From positions 5,813,501 to 5,877,500 of the forward strand of contig NZ_LR134318.1 of assembly GCF_900636825.1 (NCBI RefSeq): a DNA stretch of 64,000 nucleotides. Direction: 5' to 3'. The position numbers and the translations under genes are program-made. Below, piece after piece: positions 8,160-16,435 of this stretch. Position 1 is the first letter of the stretch. Each line of letters begins with the position of its first letter. The notes under the pieces were generated by a model. It had not been told where the DNA came from, made no database searches, and saw only the letters and a list, made by a program, of their open reading frames with translations. The DNA comes from Pseudomonas fluorescens. Lineage in GTDB: Bacteria; Pseudomonadota; Gammaproteobacteria; Pseudomonadales; Pseudomonadaceae.

Positions 8160-10169
8160 ATGTCCCGACTCAATCCCCGGCAGCAAGAAGCCGTGAACTA
8201 CGTCGGCGGCCCTCTATTGGTGCTCGCCGGTGCTGGCTCCGGCAAGACCAGTGTGATCACGCGCAAGATTGCGCACCTGATCCAGAACTGCGGCATCCGC
8301 GCCCAATATATCGTCGCCATGACCTTCACCAACAAGGCCGCGCGCGAGATGAAAGAGCGGGTCGGTACCCTGCTGCGGGCCGGCGAAGGTCGCGGCCTGA
8401 CGGTCTGCACCTTCCACAACCTGGGCTTGAACATCATCCGCAAGGAACACGCGCGGCTGGGCTACAAACCCGGTTTCTCGATCTTTGACGAGACCGACGT
8501 CAAAGCCCTGATGACCGACATCATGCAGAAGGAATACGCAGGCGACGATGGCGTCGACGAGATCAAGAACATGATCGGTGCCTGGAAAAACGATCTGATC
8601 CTGCCGCCCCAGGCCCTGGAAAACGCGCGCAATCCCAAGGAACAGACCGCCGCCATCGTCTACACCCACTATCAGCGCACGCTCAAGGCGTTCAACGCGG
8701 TGGACTTCGACGACCTGATCCTGCTGCCGGTCAAACTCTTCGAGGAACATGCCGATATCCTCGAAAAATGGCAGAACAAGGTTCGCTACCTGCTGGTCGA
8801 CGAATACCAGGACACCAACGCCAGCCAATACCTGCTGGTGAAAATGCTCATCGGCAAGCGCAACCAGTTCACCGTGGTCGGCGACGACGACCAGTCCATC
8901 TACGCCTGGCGTGGCGCGCGGCCGGAAAACCTGATGCTGCTCAAGGACGACTACCCGTCGCTGAAAGTGGTGATGCTCGAGCAGAACTACCGCTCCACCA
9001 GCCGCATCCTGCGCTGCGCCAACGTGCTCATCTCGAACAACCCGCACGAATTCGAAAAGCAGCTGTGGAGTGAAATGGGCCACGGCGACGAGATCCGCGT
9101 GATCCGCTGCCGCAACGAGGACGCCGAAGCCGAGCGCGTGGCCATGGAAATCCTCAGCCTGCACTTGCGCACCGACCGCCCGTACAGCGACTTTGCGATT
9201 CTCTATCGCGGTAACTATCAGGCCAAACTGATCGAATTGAAGCTGCAGCACCATCAGGTGCCGTATCGCCTGAGCGGCGGCAACAGCTTCTTCGGTCGCC
9301 AGGAAGTAAAGGACCTGATGGCCTACTTCCGCCTGATCGTCAATCCGGATGACGACAACGCCTTCCTGCGCGTCATCAACGTGCCGCGCCGCGAGATCGG
9401 CTCGACGACCCTGGAAAAACTCGGCAACTACGCCACCGAACGCAAGATTTCGATGTACGCCGCCACTGACGAAATTGGTCTGGGCGAACATCTCGACAGC
9501 CGTTTCACCGATCGTCTGGCTCGCTTCAAGCGTTTCATGGACAAGGTTCGCGAGCAGTGCGCCGGCGAAGATCCGATTTCGGCGCTGCGCAGCATGGTCA
9601 TGGACATCGACTACGAGAACTGGCTGCGCACCAACAGCTCCAGCGACAAGGCCGCCGACTACCGAATGGGCAACGTCTGGTTTCTGATCGAGGCGTTGAA
9701 AAACACCCTCGAGAAGGACGAAGAAGGCGAAATGACCGTCGAGGATGCCATCGGCAAACTGGTGCTGCGCGACATGCTCGAGCGCCAGCAGGAAGAAGAA
9801 GACGGTGCCGAAGGCGTGCAAATGATGACGCTGCATGCATCCAAGGGTCTGGAATTCCCCTACGTGTTCATCATGGGCATGGAAGAAGAAATCCTCCCGC
9901 ACCGTTCCAGCATCGAAGCCGACACCATCGAAGAAGAACGTCGCCTGGCCTACGTGGGTATCACCCGCGCTCGGCAGACGCTGGCGTTCACGTTCGCCGC
10001 CAAGCGCAAGCAGTACGGCGAGATCATCGACTGCGCGCCAAGCCGCTTTCTTGATGAATTGCCGCCGGACGATCTGGCCTGGGAAGGCAACGACGACACC
10101 CCGACCGAAGTCAAAGCCGTGCGTGGTAATAGCGCATTGGCCGATATACGCGCGATGTTAAAGCGCTAG
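8160..10169 (+). CDS. rep: ATP-dependent DNA helicase Rep
   Basis: 669 residues, the usual length for Rep. This SF1A 3'-5' helicase clears protein roadblocks ahead of the replisome. Motifs in order: Walker A AGAGSGKT (23-30), motif II with VDEYQDT, motif III (VGDDDQSIYAWRGA), motif IV around LEQNYRST, and motifs V/VI (LHASKGLEFPYVF, RRLAYVGITRA). It is shorter than UvrD (about 720 residues) and shows the Rep-type N-terminus RLNPRQQEAVNYV. No good Shine-Dalgarno sequence precedes the ATG. The 260 bp upstream, shared with the divergent proE gene, contain AT-rich stretches but no promoter I can assign confidently. Confidence 0.96.
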   Translation: MSRLNPRQQEAVNYVGGPLLVLAGAGSGKTSVITRKIAHLIQNCGIRAQYIVAMTFTNKAAREMKERVGTLLRAGEGRGLTVCTFHNLGLNIIRKEHARLGYKPGFSIFDETDVKALMTDIMQKEYAGDDGVDEIKNMIGAWKNDLILPPQALENARNPKEQTAAIVYTHYQRTLKAFNAVDFDDLILLPVKLFEEHADILEKWQNKVRYLLVDEYQDTNASQYLLVKMLIGKRNQFTVVGDDDQSIYAWRGARPENLMLLKDDYPSLKVVMLEQNYRSTSRILRCANVLISNNPHEFEKQLWSEMGHGDEIRVIRCRNEDAEAERVAMEILSLHLRTDRPYSDFAILYRGNYQAKLIELKLQHHQVPYRLSGGNSFFGRQEVKDLMAYFRLIVNPDDDNAFLRVINVPRREIGSTTLEKLGNYATERKISMYAATDEIGLGEHLDSRFTDRLARFKRFMDKVREQCAGEDPISALRSMVMDIDYENWLRTNSSSDKAADYRMGNVWFLIEALKNTLEKDEEGEMTVEDAIGKLVLRDMLERQQEEEDGAEGVQMMTLHASKGLEFPYVFIMGMEEEILPHRSSIEADTIEEERRLAYVGITRARQTLAFTFAAKRKQYGEIIDCAPSRFLDELPPDDLAWEGNDDTPTEVKAVRGNSALADIRAMLKR

Positions 10170-10226
10170 AATCGACTACTTTTTAATCTACCTTCGGCGC
10201 CCCATGCGCCAACAGAGGAAGCTGTT

Positions 10227-10799
10227 GTGGAAGCACTGCACAAAAAAATCCGCGAAGAAGGCATCGTGCTTTCCGATCAGGTCCTGAAAGTCGACGCCTT
10301 TCTGAACCACCAGATCGACCCGGCCCTGATGAAGCTGATCGGCGACGAATTCGCCGCGCTGTTCAAGGACTCGGGAATCACCAAGATCGTCACCATCGAA
10401 GCCTCGGGCATCGCCCCGGCGATCATGACCGGTCTGAACCTCGGCGTGCCGGTGATCTTCGCCCGCAAGCAACAGTCCCTGACCCTGACTGAAAACCTGC
10501 TGTCGGCGACCGTCTACTCGTTCACCAAGAAGACCGAAAGCACTGTGGCGATTTCCCCGCGCCACCTGACCAGCAGCGACCGCGTGCTGATCATCGACGA
10601 CTTCCTGGCCAACGGTAAGGCTTCGCAGGCGCTGATCTCGATCATCAAACAGGCCGGCGCGACCGTGGCCGGTCTCGGCATCGTCATCGAGAAGTCGTTC
10701 CAGGGTGGCCGCGCCGAACTGGACTCGCAGGGCTATCGCGTCGAATCGCTGGCTCGGGTGCAATCGCTGAAAGATGGCGTCGTCACCTTCATCGAATAA
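10227..10799 (+). CDS. xpt: Xanthine phosphoribosyltransferase
   Basis: 190 residues, the standard size for Xpt. It converts xanthine plus PRPP to XMP in purine salvage. The type I PRTase PRPP loop is clear (LIIDDFLANGKAS, about 122-134). The N-terminal LHKKIREEGIVLSDQVLKVD is typical of the Bacillus-type Xpt/PurR-effector family. The start is GTG at 10227 with AGAGGA upstream. The last 21 bases, encoding VVTFIE and the TAA stop, are copied three more times downstream as part of a tandem repeat. The reading frame itself is intact. Confidence 0.95.
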   Translation: MEALHKKIREEGIVLSDQVLKVDAFLNHQIDPALMKLIGDEFAALFKDSGITKIVTIEASGIAPAIMTGLNLGVPVIFARKQQSLTLTENLLSATVYSFTKKTESTVAISPRHLTSSDRVLIIDDFLANGKASQALISIIKQAGATVAGLGIVIEKSFQGGRAELDSQGYRVESLARVQSLKDGVVTFIE

Positions 10800-10800
10800 C

Positions 10801-11380
10801 ACAACCCCGCCGCTCCCCTGTAGGAGCTGTCGAGTGAAACGAGGCTGCGATCTTTTGACCTGCTGAAAGATCAAGATCAAAAGATCGCAGCGTGCCGCAG
10901 CTCCTACAGGGCTATTGCGCGGCGTCGCTGCTCGGTCGTCACCTTCATCGAATAACACAACCCCGCCACTCCCCTGTAGGAGCTGTCGAGTGAAACGAGG
11001 CTGCGATTTTTTCGATCTGCTGCAAGATCAAGATCAAAAGATCGCAGCGTGCCGCAGCTCCTACAGGGCTATTGCGCGGCGTCGCTGCTCGGTCGTCACC
11101 TTCATCGAATAACGCGACCTCGCCACTCCCCTGTAGGAGCTGTCGAGTGAAACGAGGCTGCGATTTTTTCGATCTGCTGCAAGATCAAGATCAAAAGATC
11201 GCAGCGTGCCGCAGCTCCTACAGGGCTATTGCGCGGCGTCGCTGCTCGGTCGTCACCTTCATCGAATAACGCGACCTCGCCACTCCCCTGTAGGAGCTGA
11301 CGAGTGAAACGAGGCTGCGATCTTTTGACCTGCTGAAAGATCAACATCAAAAGATCGCAGCGTGCCGCAGCTCCTACAGT
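10801..11380. repeat. Tandem array of ~157-bp units, each with a REP doublet and a copy of the xpt 3' end
   Basis: Three full units (10801-10956, 156 bp; 10957-11113, 157 bp; 11114-11270, 157 bp) and a partial fourth unit (11271 to about 11380). Each full unit holds a REP pair (GTAGGAGCTGTCGAGTG... and ...GTGCCGCAGCTCCTAC), a linker beginning GGGCTATTGCGCGG, and a copy of the last 21 bases of xpt including its stop (10935-10955, 11092-11112, 11249-11269). The linker resembles the end of the convergent downstream gene (GGTTATTGCGCGG), so the duplicated unit seems to be the whole ancestral convergent spacer. Units 2 and 3 share a variant REP arm (GATTTTTTCGATCTGCTG), whereas units 1 and 4 share the other form. 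No other content is seen in this gap. Confidence 0.95.
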
Positions 11381-11394
11381 GGTGGGTTGTGCGG

Positions 11395-13317
11395 TTATTG
11401 CGCGGTGGCTTTGAGGCCTGTGAGCAGCAGGCGCTGGAACAGGTCTTCTTTCAGGCCTTCCGGAGCCGTTAGCTGCATACGTTCGAGATGTTCGGGATAC
11501 AGCGATGGCTCGGGGGCGTCGAGGGCTGCTTTGCCGAGTTCGAGGATTTCGGTGAGTTTGAATTTGCTTTTCAGCCAGTTCAGCGCCCGCAGTAAATCCC
11601 TTTCGATCGCGGTGAAGTCACAACCCAGCGGATACTCCGGAAACAGGTTCGGATGCCGTGCGGCAATCGCTTGCAAACGTTGCGGTGTGTTGTCGGCGAA
11701 GCGCGGGTCGAGGCGGAAATCCTTCGGCAGCTTGCCGACTTTCTGCGCCTGTTCGATCAACCCCGGCTGAAAGCGCGAATCGCTGATGTTAAGCAGCGCT
11801 TCGATCACCGCCGCGTCGGACTTACCGCGCAGGTCAGCGATGCCGTACTCGGTGACGACGATGTCGCGCAGATGCCGTGGGATCGTGCAGTGGCCATAAT
11901 CCCAGACAATATTGGAATTGACCTCGCCGCCGGACTCGCGCCAGCTGCGCAGGATCAGCATGGATCGCGCGCCTTCCAGCGCATGGCCCTGGGCGACAAA
12001 GTTGTACTGCCCACCTACTCCGCTAAGCACGCGCCCGTCCGCCAGTTGATCGGCCACACCCGCGCCAAGCAGAGTCATGGTGAACACGGTGTTGATGAAG
12101 CGCGCATCGATGCGCTGCAAGCGCTTGAGCTCTTCCTGGCCGTACAGCTCGTTGATGTAGCTGATGCGGGTCATGTTGAATTCAAGCAGCTTGCTTTGCG
12201 GCAGCTCACGCAGACGTTCATAGAAACTGCGCGGGCCAAGGAAGAAGCCGCCATGAACGCAGATGCCGTCAGGCTGCGCGGCCTCGTCGAGGGTGCCGGC
12301 GTTGGCCTGCTCCTGCGTCGGTATATCCGGGTAAACCTTGCGCCGAATGATTCCGGCATCCGCCAGCACCAGCAGACCGTTGACGAACATTTCGCTGCAG
12401 CCGTACAGGCCTTTGGCGAATGGCGCGGTGCCGCCCTCGCGCTGGATCAACTGCGCCCATTGGCTGAGATTGATGTCATCGAGCAACGCCTGATACCCGA
12501 CGTTATCGGCCTGACGCGCCAGCAACGCGGCGGTCAGCGCATCGCCCATCGAACCGATGCCGATCTGCAACGTGCCGCCGTCGCGTACGAGGGTGCTGGC
12601 ATGCAAACCAATAAAATGATCCTGAAATCCCACCGGCATGTTCGGCGTGGAAAACAGCGTGCTGCTGTCTTTCGCGTCGATCAGCAGATCAAAGGTGTCG
12701 ATATCGACCTCGGCGTCGCCGGGCATGTAAGGCAAATCCGTGTGCACCTGGCCGACCAGCACAATGGTCTCGCCTGCTTCACGCCGCTTGGCGATCATCG
12801 GCAACAGGTCAAGGGTGATATCCGGATTGCAGCTCAGGCTCAGGCGATCCGGATGGTCGCTGCTGCTGGCGAGCAATTGCGCCACGAGATTCAGGCCGGC
12901 CGCGTTGATATCGCGGGCGGCGTGGCTGTAGTTGCTGCTGACGTAATCCTGCTGCGCCGGTGCGCTGTTGAGCAGGCTGCCGGGCTGCATGAAGAACTGT
13001 TGAATGCGAATGTTGGTGGGCAGACTGTCACGCTGCAGGTCGGCGAGGAAGTCGAACTCCGGGTAGTCCCCAAATACGCGTTCGACGAAAGGTTCGATGA
13101 AGCGCTTCTGCAAACCATCGCCCAGATTCGGCCGGCCAAGACACAGCGCGGTGTAGATCGTCAGTTGCCGCTCGGGCAAGTCCTTGATGCGCCGGTACAG
13201 GGCGTTGACGAAATGATTCGGCTTGCCCAGACCCAGCGGCAGGCCCATGTGGATATGCACCGGCAACCGCGCCAGAACGTCATCCACCGCTTGTTCGATC
13301 GAACACAACTGCACCAT
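11395..13317 (-). CDS. Acetyl-CoA hydrolase/transferase family protein
   Basis: 640 residues. The central and C-terminal parts carry hallmarks of the Ach1/Cat1 CoA-transferase family: GGQYNFV, an AcCoA-hydrolase C-terminal segment with TEYGIADLRGKS, and RISYINELYG. Family members move CoA between short-chain acyl groups or hydrolyse acyl-CoA. The protein is longer than the ~500-residue enzymes: it has about 80 extra C-terminal residues ending in a Leu-rich tail, and insertions in the N-terminal half. ATG 13317 is chosen because GGGAGG lies six bases upstream; the frame to 13413 has no such site. Convergent with xpt across the tandem array. Substrate not predictable. Confidence 0.8.
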   Translation of the reverse strand: MVQLCSIEQAVDDVLARLPVHIHMGLPLGLGKPNHFVNALYRRIKDLPERQLTIYTALCLGRPNLGDGLQKRFIEPFVERVFGDYPEFDFLADLQRDSLPTNIRIQQFFMQPGSLLNSAPAQQDYVSSNYSHAARDINAAGLNLVAQLLASSSDHPDRLSLSCNPDITLDLLPMIAKRREAGETIVLVGQVHTDLPYMPGDAEVDIDTFDLLIDAKDSSTLFSTPNMPVGFQDHFIGLHASTLVRDGGTLQIGIGSMGDALTAALLARQADNVGYQALLDDINLSQWAQLIQREGGTAPFAKGLYGCSEMFVNGLLVLADAGIIRRKVYPDIPTQEQANAGTLDEAAQPDGICVHGGFFLGPRSFYERLRELPQSKLLEFNMTRISYINELYGQEELKRLQRIDARFINTVFTMTLLGAGVADQLADGRVLSGVGGQYNFVAQGHALEGARSMLILRSWRESGGEVNSNIVWDYGHCTIPRHLRDIVVTEYGIADLRGKSDAAVIEALLNISDSRFQPGLIEQAQKVGKLPKDFRLDPRFADNTPQRLQAIAARHPNLFPEYPLGCDFTAIERDLLRALNWLKSKFKLTEILELGKAALDAPEPSLYPEHLERMQLTAPEGLKEDLFQRLLLTGLKATAQ

Positions 13318-13440
13318 CTGAAGCCTCCCGCCCGTTCCGTTGATAGGGGTAGACCGAGATTGCCTTGAGTTTGCTGCAAAGGACAGCCGAAAGTCCCGGA
13401 CGATCGTCGGCATGGGAGCTTTATGGCTGAAGATCGCATG

Positions 13441-13618
13441 CCCTCACCCTAGCCCTCTCCCAGAGGTAGAGAGGACTGAATGGGGGTTGCTGTGAAGATA
13501 CGCCGACGTGCAAGTGATGCGCTGAATCCATAATCGCTAAGGTCTTTCAGGTCGACGGAGAGCGAAAGACATTACGGTCGGCCCCCTCTCCCTCCGGGAG
13601 AGGGCTGGGGTGAGGGGC
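13441..13618. repeat. Inverted pair of CCCTCACCCTAGCCCTCTCCC-type repeats
   Basis: The segment upstream of the CoA-transferase-family gene carries CCCTCACCCTAGCCCTCTCC at 13441-13460 and its mirror, CTCTCCCTCCGGGAGAGGGCTGGGGTGAGGG, at 13586-13617. This is a widely dispersed pseudomonad intergenic repeat of a family different from the GTAGGAGC REPs. Nothing else recognisable lies between 13318 and 13634. Confidence 0.75.
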
Positions 13619-13634
13619 TGTTGAATCGCAGGCA

Positions 13635-13663
13635 CAAAAAAACCGTCCGAAGACGGTTTTTTT
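13635..13663 (-). terminator. Rho-independent terminator after cycB
   Basis: Stem CCGTC-CGAA-GACGG flanked by A7 and T7, so it can act on both strands. It starts 15 bases beyond the cycB stop. Confidence 0.88.
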
Positions 13664-13678
13664 CGTCAGAAGTGCGGC

Positions 13679-14107
13679 TTATTTCAAACCGGACATTTTC
13701 TGGATAGCGCCCTTCAGCTCTTCATCCGAGCAATCGGCGCAGGTGCCTTTTGGCGGCATGGCGTTGATGCCAGTGATGGCCTTGGCGAGAATGCCGTCGA
13801 GACCGCCTTGATGATCCGCCCGTTCTTTCCAGGCGGCTGCGTCACCGATTTTCGGTGCACCCAACAAGCCGCTGCCGTGGCAAGCGTTGCAATGTTTGGC
13901 AATCACTTCATCCGGGGTTTTCGCACCACCACCGCCGCCAGCAGTTGCGGCCACTTCCATCCCTTTGCATTCCTGCCCCTGAACACACACCTGACCGACA
14001 GGCTCAAGGCGTTTGGCAATGTCGTCGTTCGTCGCAGCTTGAGCGCTGACAGCCCAGAGGGCCAGTACGGTTGCTGGTGCAGCCAGCATTTTCATAATTA
14101 GGTTCAC
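13679..14107 (-). CDS. cycB: Cytochrome c5, periplasmic c-type cytochrome
   Basis: 142 residues with a signal peptide ending near SAQA/ATND. It has one haem c site, CNACH, a downstream axial Met candidate in NAMPPKG, and a CADC pair near the C-terminus expected to form the disulphide seen in cytochrome c5. It is a small monohaem electron carrier in the periplasm. A Gly/Ala-rich stretch (AGGGGGAK) links the signal-proximal part to the haem domain. The GTG start at 14107 is favoured by GAGGGTGA immediately upstream; ATG 14095 is an alternative. It lies downstream of pauR on the same strand but has its own terminator. Confidence 0.9.
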   Translation of the reverse strand: MNLIMKMLAAPATVLALWAVSAQAATNDDIAKRLEPVGQVCVQGQECKGMEVAATAGGGGGAKTPDEVIAKHCNACHGSGLLGAPKIGDAAAWKERADHQGGLDGILAKAITGINAMPPKGTCADCSDEELKGAIQKMSGLK

Positions 14108-14277
14108 GCGTTCACCCTCAATGGTGGCTATTCACGCCTGCGGCCACGGTTCGCAGGCGGGCGCAAGTATAGCGGGTAGCCCGCCACACTGAAACAACCC
14201 CATTCTTAGAGGGGTCTTGTTGCGCATCGGTAAAACAGCTCGGGTGCCTTCGCCGTAATGGCTTGGCGCCTCTTGAT

Positions 14278-14826
14278 TTAGAAATTCGCCGGCGTGGCTG
14301 CGCTGATAAGTCGCGCAGGCATGTCGAACGGATTCCGGAAACGATGCGGCTTGGTACTTTCAAAATAGTAGCTGTCGCCGGCTTCGAGAATAAAAGTTTC
14401 CAGCCCTACCACCAGCTCCAGCCGGCCTTCAACCAGAATTCCGGTTTCCTCGCCTTCATGGGTGAGCATTTCTTCGCCGGTATCTGCGCCCGGTGGGTAG
14501 ATTTCGTTGAGGAAAGCGATGGCACGGCTCGGGTGCGCGCGGCCGACCAGTTTCATGGTCACGGCGCCGTCAGAAATGTCGATCAGCTCATTGGCCTTGT
14601 AGACGATCTGGGTCGGGACTTCCTGCAGGATTTCTTCGGAGAAGAACTCGACCATCGACATGGGAATGCCGCCGAGCACCTTTCTCAGTGAACTGATCGA
14701 AGGGCTGACGCTGTTCTTTTCGATCATCGAAATGGTGCTGTTGGTGACGCCCGCGCGTTTGGCGAGTTCACGCTGGGAAAGCCCTTTGAGCTTGCGGATC
14801 GATTGCAGTCGTTCACCGACGTCCAA
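14278..14826 (-). CDS. pauR: PauR-type XRE/cupin transcriptional regulator
   Basis: 182 residues: an XRE helix-turn-helix (about 5-60, QRELAKRAGVTNSTISMIEK) and a C-terminal cupin (about 110-178, LTHEGEETGILVEGRLEL). This is the PuuR/PauR architecture. In P. aeruginosa PauR represses polyamine-catabolism genes and is relieved by putrescine or cadaverine. Position between cycB and dadX matches PA5301. It reads in the same direction as dadA-rid-dadX, 88 bp downstream of dadX. Likely targets in this window are the pauB-type oxidase and kauB; a PuuR-like operator core is visible upstream of kauB. Confidence 0.88.
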   Translation of the reverse strand: MDVGERLQSIRKLKGLSQRELAKRAGVTNSTISMIEKNSVSPSISSLRKVLGGIPMSMVEFFSEEILQEVPTQIVYKANELIDISDGAVTMKLVGRAHPSRAIAFLNEIYPPGADTGEEMLTHEGEETGILVEGRLELVVGLETFILEAGDSYYFESTKPHRFRNPFDMPARLISAATPANF

Positions 14827-14914
14827 GGCGGGAGCCTCCTGATGTTGTAAGAATATTGAGCGTTATCATGGCGACAGCGTTCAGTATTTACAACACTTGG
14901 CCCCCGCAGCGGCG

Positions 14915-15988
14915 TCAACCCTCGGAATAGAGCCTTGGCACCCGGCGCAGGTTGCAGAAGATCTGGTACGGGATGGTGTCGGCCCATTTCGCCACGTCGC
15001 TGGCGAGGATGTTTTTGCCCCACAGTTCGACGGACGAGCCAAGTCCGGCTTCCGGTACGTCGGTCAGGTCGATGCAGAGCATATCCATCGACACCCGCCC
15101 CAGCAGACGGCTGCGTTTGCCGGCCACCAGCACTGGCGTCCCGGTCGGCGCCTGACGCGGATAACCGTCGGCATAGCCCATGGCGACTACGCCGATACGC
15201 ATCGGCTTGTCGGTAACGAATTTCGCACCGTAGCCAATCGGTTCGCCGGCTGGCAGTTCACGCACGCTGATGACTTTCGACTCCAGCGTCAGGACCGGTT
15301 GCAGGCGTTCGGCGACAGCGTTGGCTTCTTCGAACGGCGTCGCGCCGTAGAGCATGATGCCCGGGCGTACCCAGTCGCTTTTGATCTCTGGCCAGCCGAG
15401 CACCGCCGGCGAGTTGCGCAGGCTGATTTGCGCAGCCAGGCCCTGACGCGCCGCTTCGAACACTGCGACCTGCTCGGCACTGCTTTGCGCATGCAGTTCA
15501 TCGGCGCGGGCGAAGTGGCTCATCAATACGATTTTCGCCACTTTGCCGCAGGCCAGCAGACGCTGGTAAGCGCTTTGAAAATCCTTTGGATGCAGGCCAA
15601 CGCGGTGCATGCCCGAATCGAGCTTGAGCCACACCGTCAGCGGTTTGCTCAATGCCGCCTGCTCGATCGCTTCAAGCTGCCACAGCGAGTGCACCACGCA
15701 CCAGAAATCATGCTCAACGATGAGCGCCAGTTCATCCGCCTCAAAGAAGCCTTCCAGCAGCAGAACCGGCGCACGGATGCCTGCGGCGCGCAGCTCCAGC
15801 GCTTCTTCGATGCACGCCACAGCGAAGCCATCCGCCTCGGCTTCCAGCGCCTGGGCGCAACGCACCGCGCCATGGCCGTAGGCGTCCGCCTTGATCACCG
15901 CGAGCGCCTTGGCGCCGGTGACTTCGCGGGCAATTCGGTAGTTGTGACGCAAGGCTTGAAGGTCGATCAGGGCACGGGCAGGACGCAT
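14915..15988 (-). CDS. dadX: Catabolic alanine racemase DadX
   Basis: 357 residues, PLP-dependent fold III. The PLP lysine is K33 (AVIKADAYGHG) and the opposite-face tyrosine is Y253 (GYGAKF); both match the known numbering of Pseudomonas DadX. It interconverts L- and D-alanine so that DadA can oxidise the D-form for growth on alanine, and it can also supply D-Ala for peptidoglycan. It is the third gene of dadA-rid-dadX on the minus strand. Expression is expected to follow the dadA promoter and Lrp. Confidence 0.94.
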   Translation of the reverse strand: MRPARALIDLQALRHNYRIAREVTGAKALAVIKADAYGHGAVRCAQALEAEADGFAVACIEEALELRAAGIRAPVLLLEGFFEADELALIVEHDFWCVVHSLWQLEAIEQAALSKPLTVWLKLDSGMHRVGLHPKDFQSAYQRLLACGKVAKIVLMSHFARADELHAQSSAEQVAVFEAARQGLAAQISLRNSPAVLGWPEIKSDWVRPGIMLYGATPFEEANAVAERLQPVLTLESKVISVRELPAGEPIGYGAKFVTDKPMRIGVVAMGYADGYPRQAPTGTPVLVAGKRSRLLGRVSMDMLCIDLTDVPEAGLGSSVELWGKNILASDVAKWADTIPYQIFCNLRRVPRLYSEG

Positions 15989-16081
15989 GGCGGCAAACTT
16001 CTGGGCGGTCAGGAGAAGAAAAACCGGCGCCGACTGACGACATTAACCGCCAACAGCGCCGGGAGAGGGATCTTTGTAACG

Positions 16082-16435
16082 TTACGGCAGCGCAGCGACG
16101 ATGCAAATCTCGACGAGAATGCTCGGCTTGGCCATTTTCGCCTCGACGGTGGCACGGGCCGGGGCCGCGCCTTTTGGCAGCCACTGGTCCCATACCGAGT
16201 TCATTCCGGCAAAGTGCGCCTCGATGTCGTTCAGGTAGATCGTCGCGGACAGCAGATGCTGCTTGTCGGTGCCGGCCAGATCGAGCAAACGTTCGATATT
16301 GGCGAGGACGTCGCGAGTCTGCTGTTCAATTCCGGCGTCGAAGTCGTCGCCGACCTGCCCGGCCAGATACACGGTGCCGTTGTGGCTGACGATCTGACTC
16401 ATGCGCTCATTGGTGAGCTGGCGCTGGATTGCCAT
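16082..16435 (-). CDS. RidA-family protein of the dad operon
   Basis: 117 residues of the YjgF/YER057c/UK114 family, whose archetype RidA hydrolyses reactive imines and enamines to keto acids. It sits between dadA and dadX and overlaps the 3' end of dadA by 29 bases, so it is probably translationally coupled. A role in clearing 2-iminopropionate made by DadA fits. The family Arg is present (PARATVEA). ATG 16435 is chosen (AGGAG ten bases upstream) over the longer frame from 16465. A second Rid paralogue lies after spoT. Confidence 0.9.
   Translation of the reverse strand: MAIQRQLTNERMSQIVSHNGTVYLAGQVGDDFDAGIEQQTRDVLANIERLLDLAGTDKQHLLSATIYLNDIEAHFAGMNSVWDQWLPKGAAPARATVEAKMAKPSILVEICIVAALP

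Noticed and set aside
8214..9902. 562-codon open frame antisense to rep
   Set aside because: Shadow of GC-rich codon bias; low-complexity His/Val/Gly-rich translation with no family features, wholly inside a certain gene.
10915..11269. Two nearly identical 65-codon frames in the tandem array
   Set aside because: Each is just the translation of the REP doublet plus the copied xpt tail; no ribosome site or family similarity.
10801..11380. Possible CRISPR array
   Set aside because: Units are 157 bp with no short repeat/unique-spacer alternation; no cas genes in the window.
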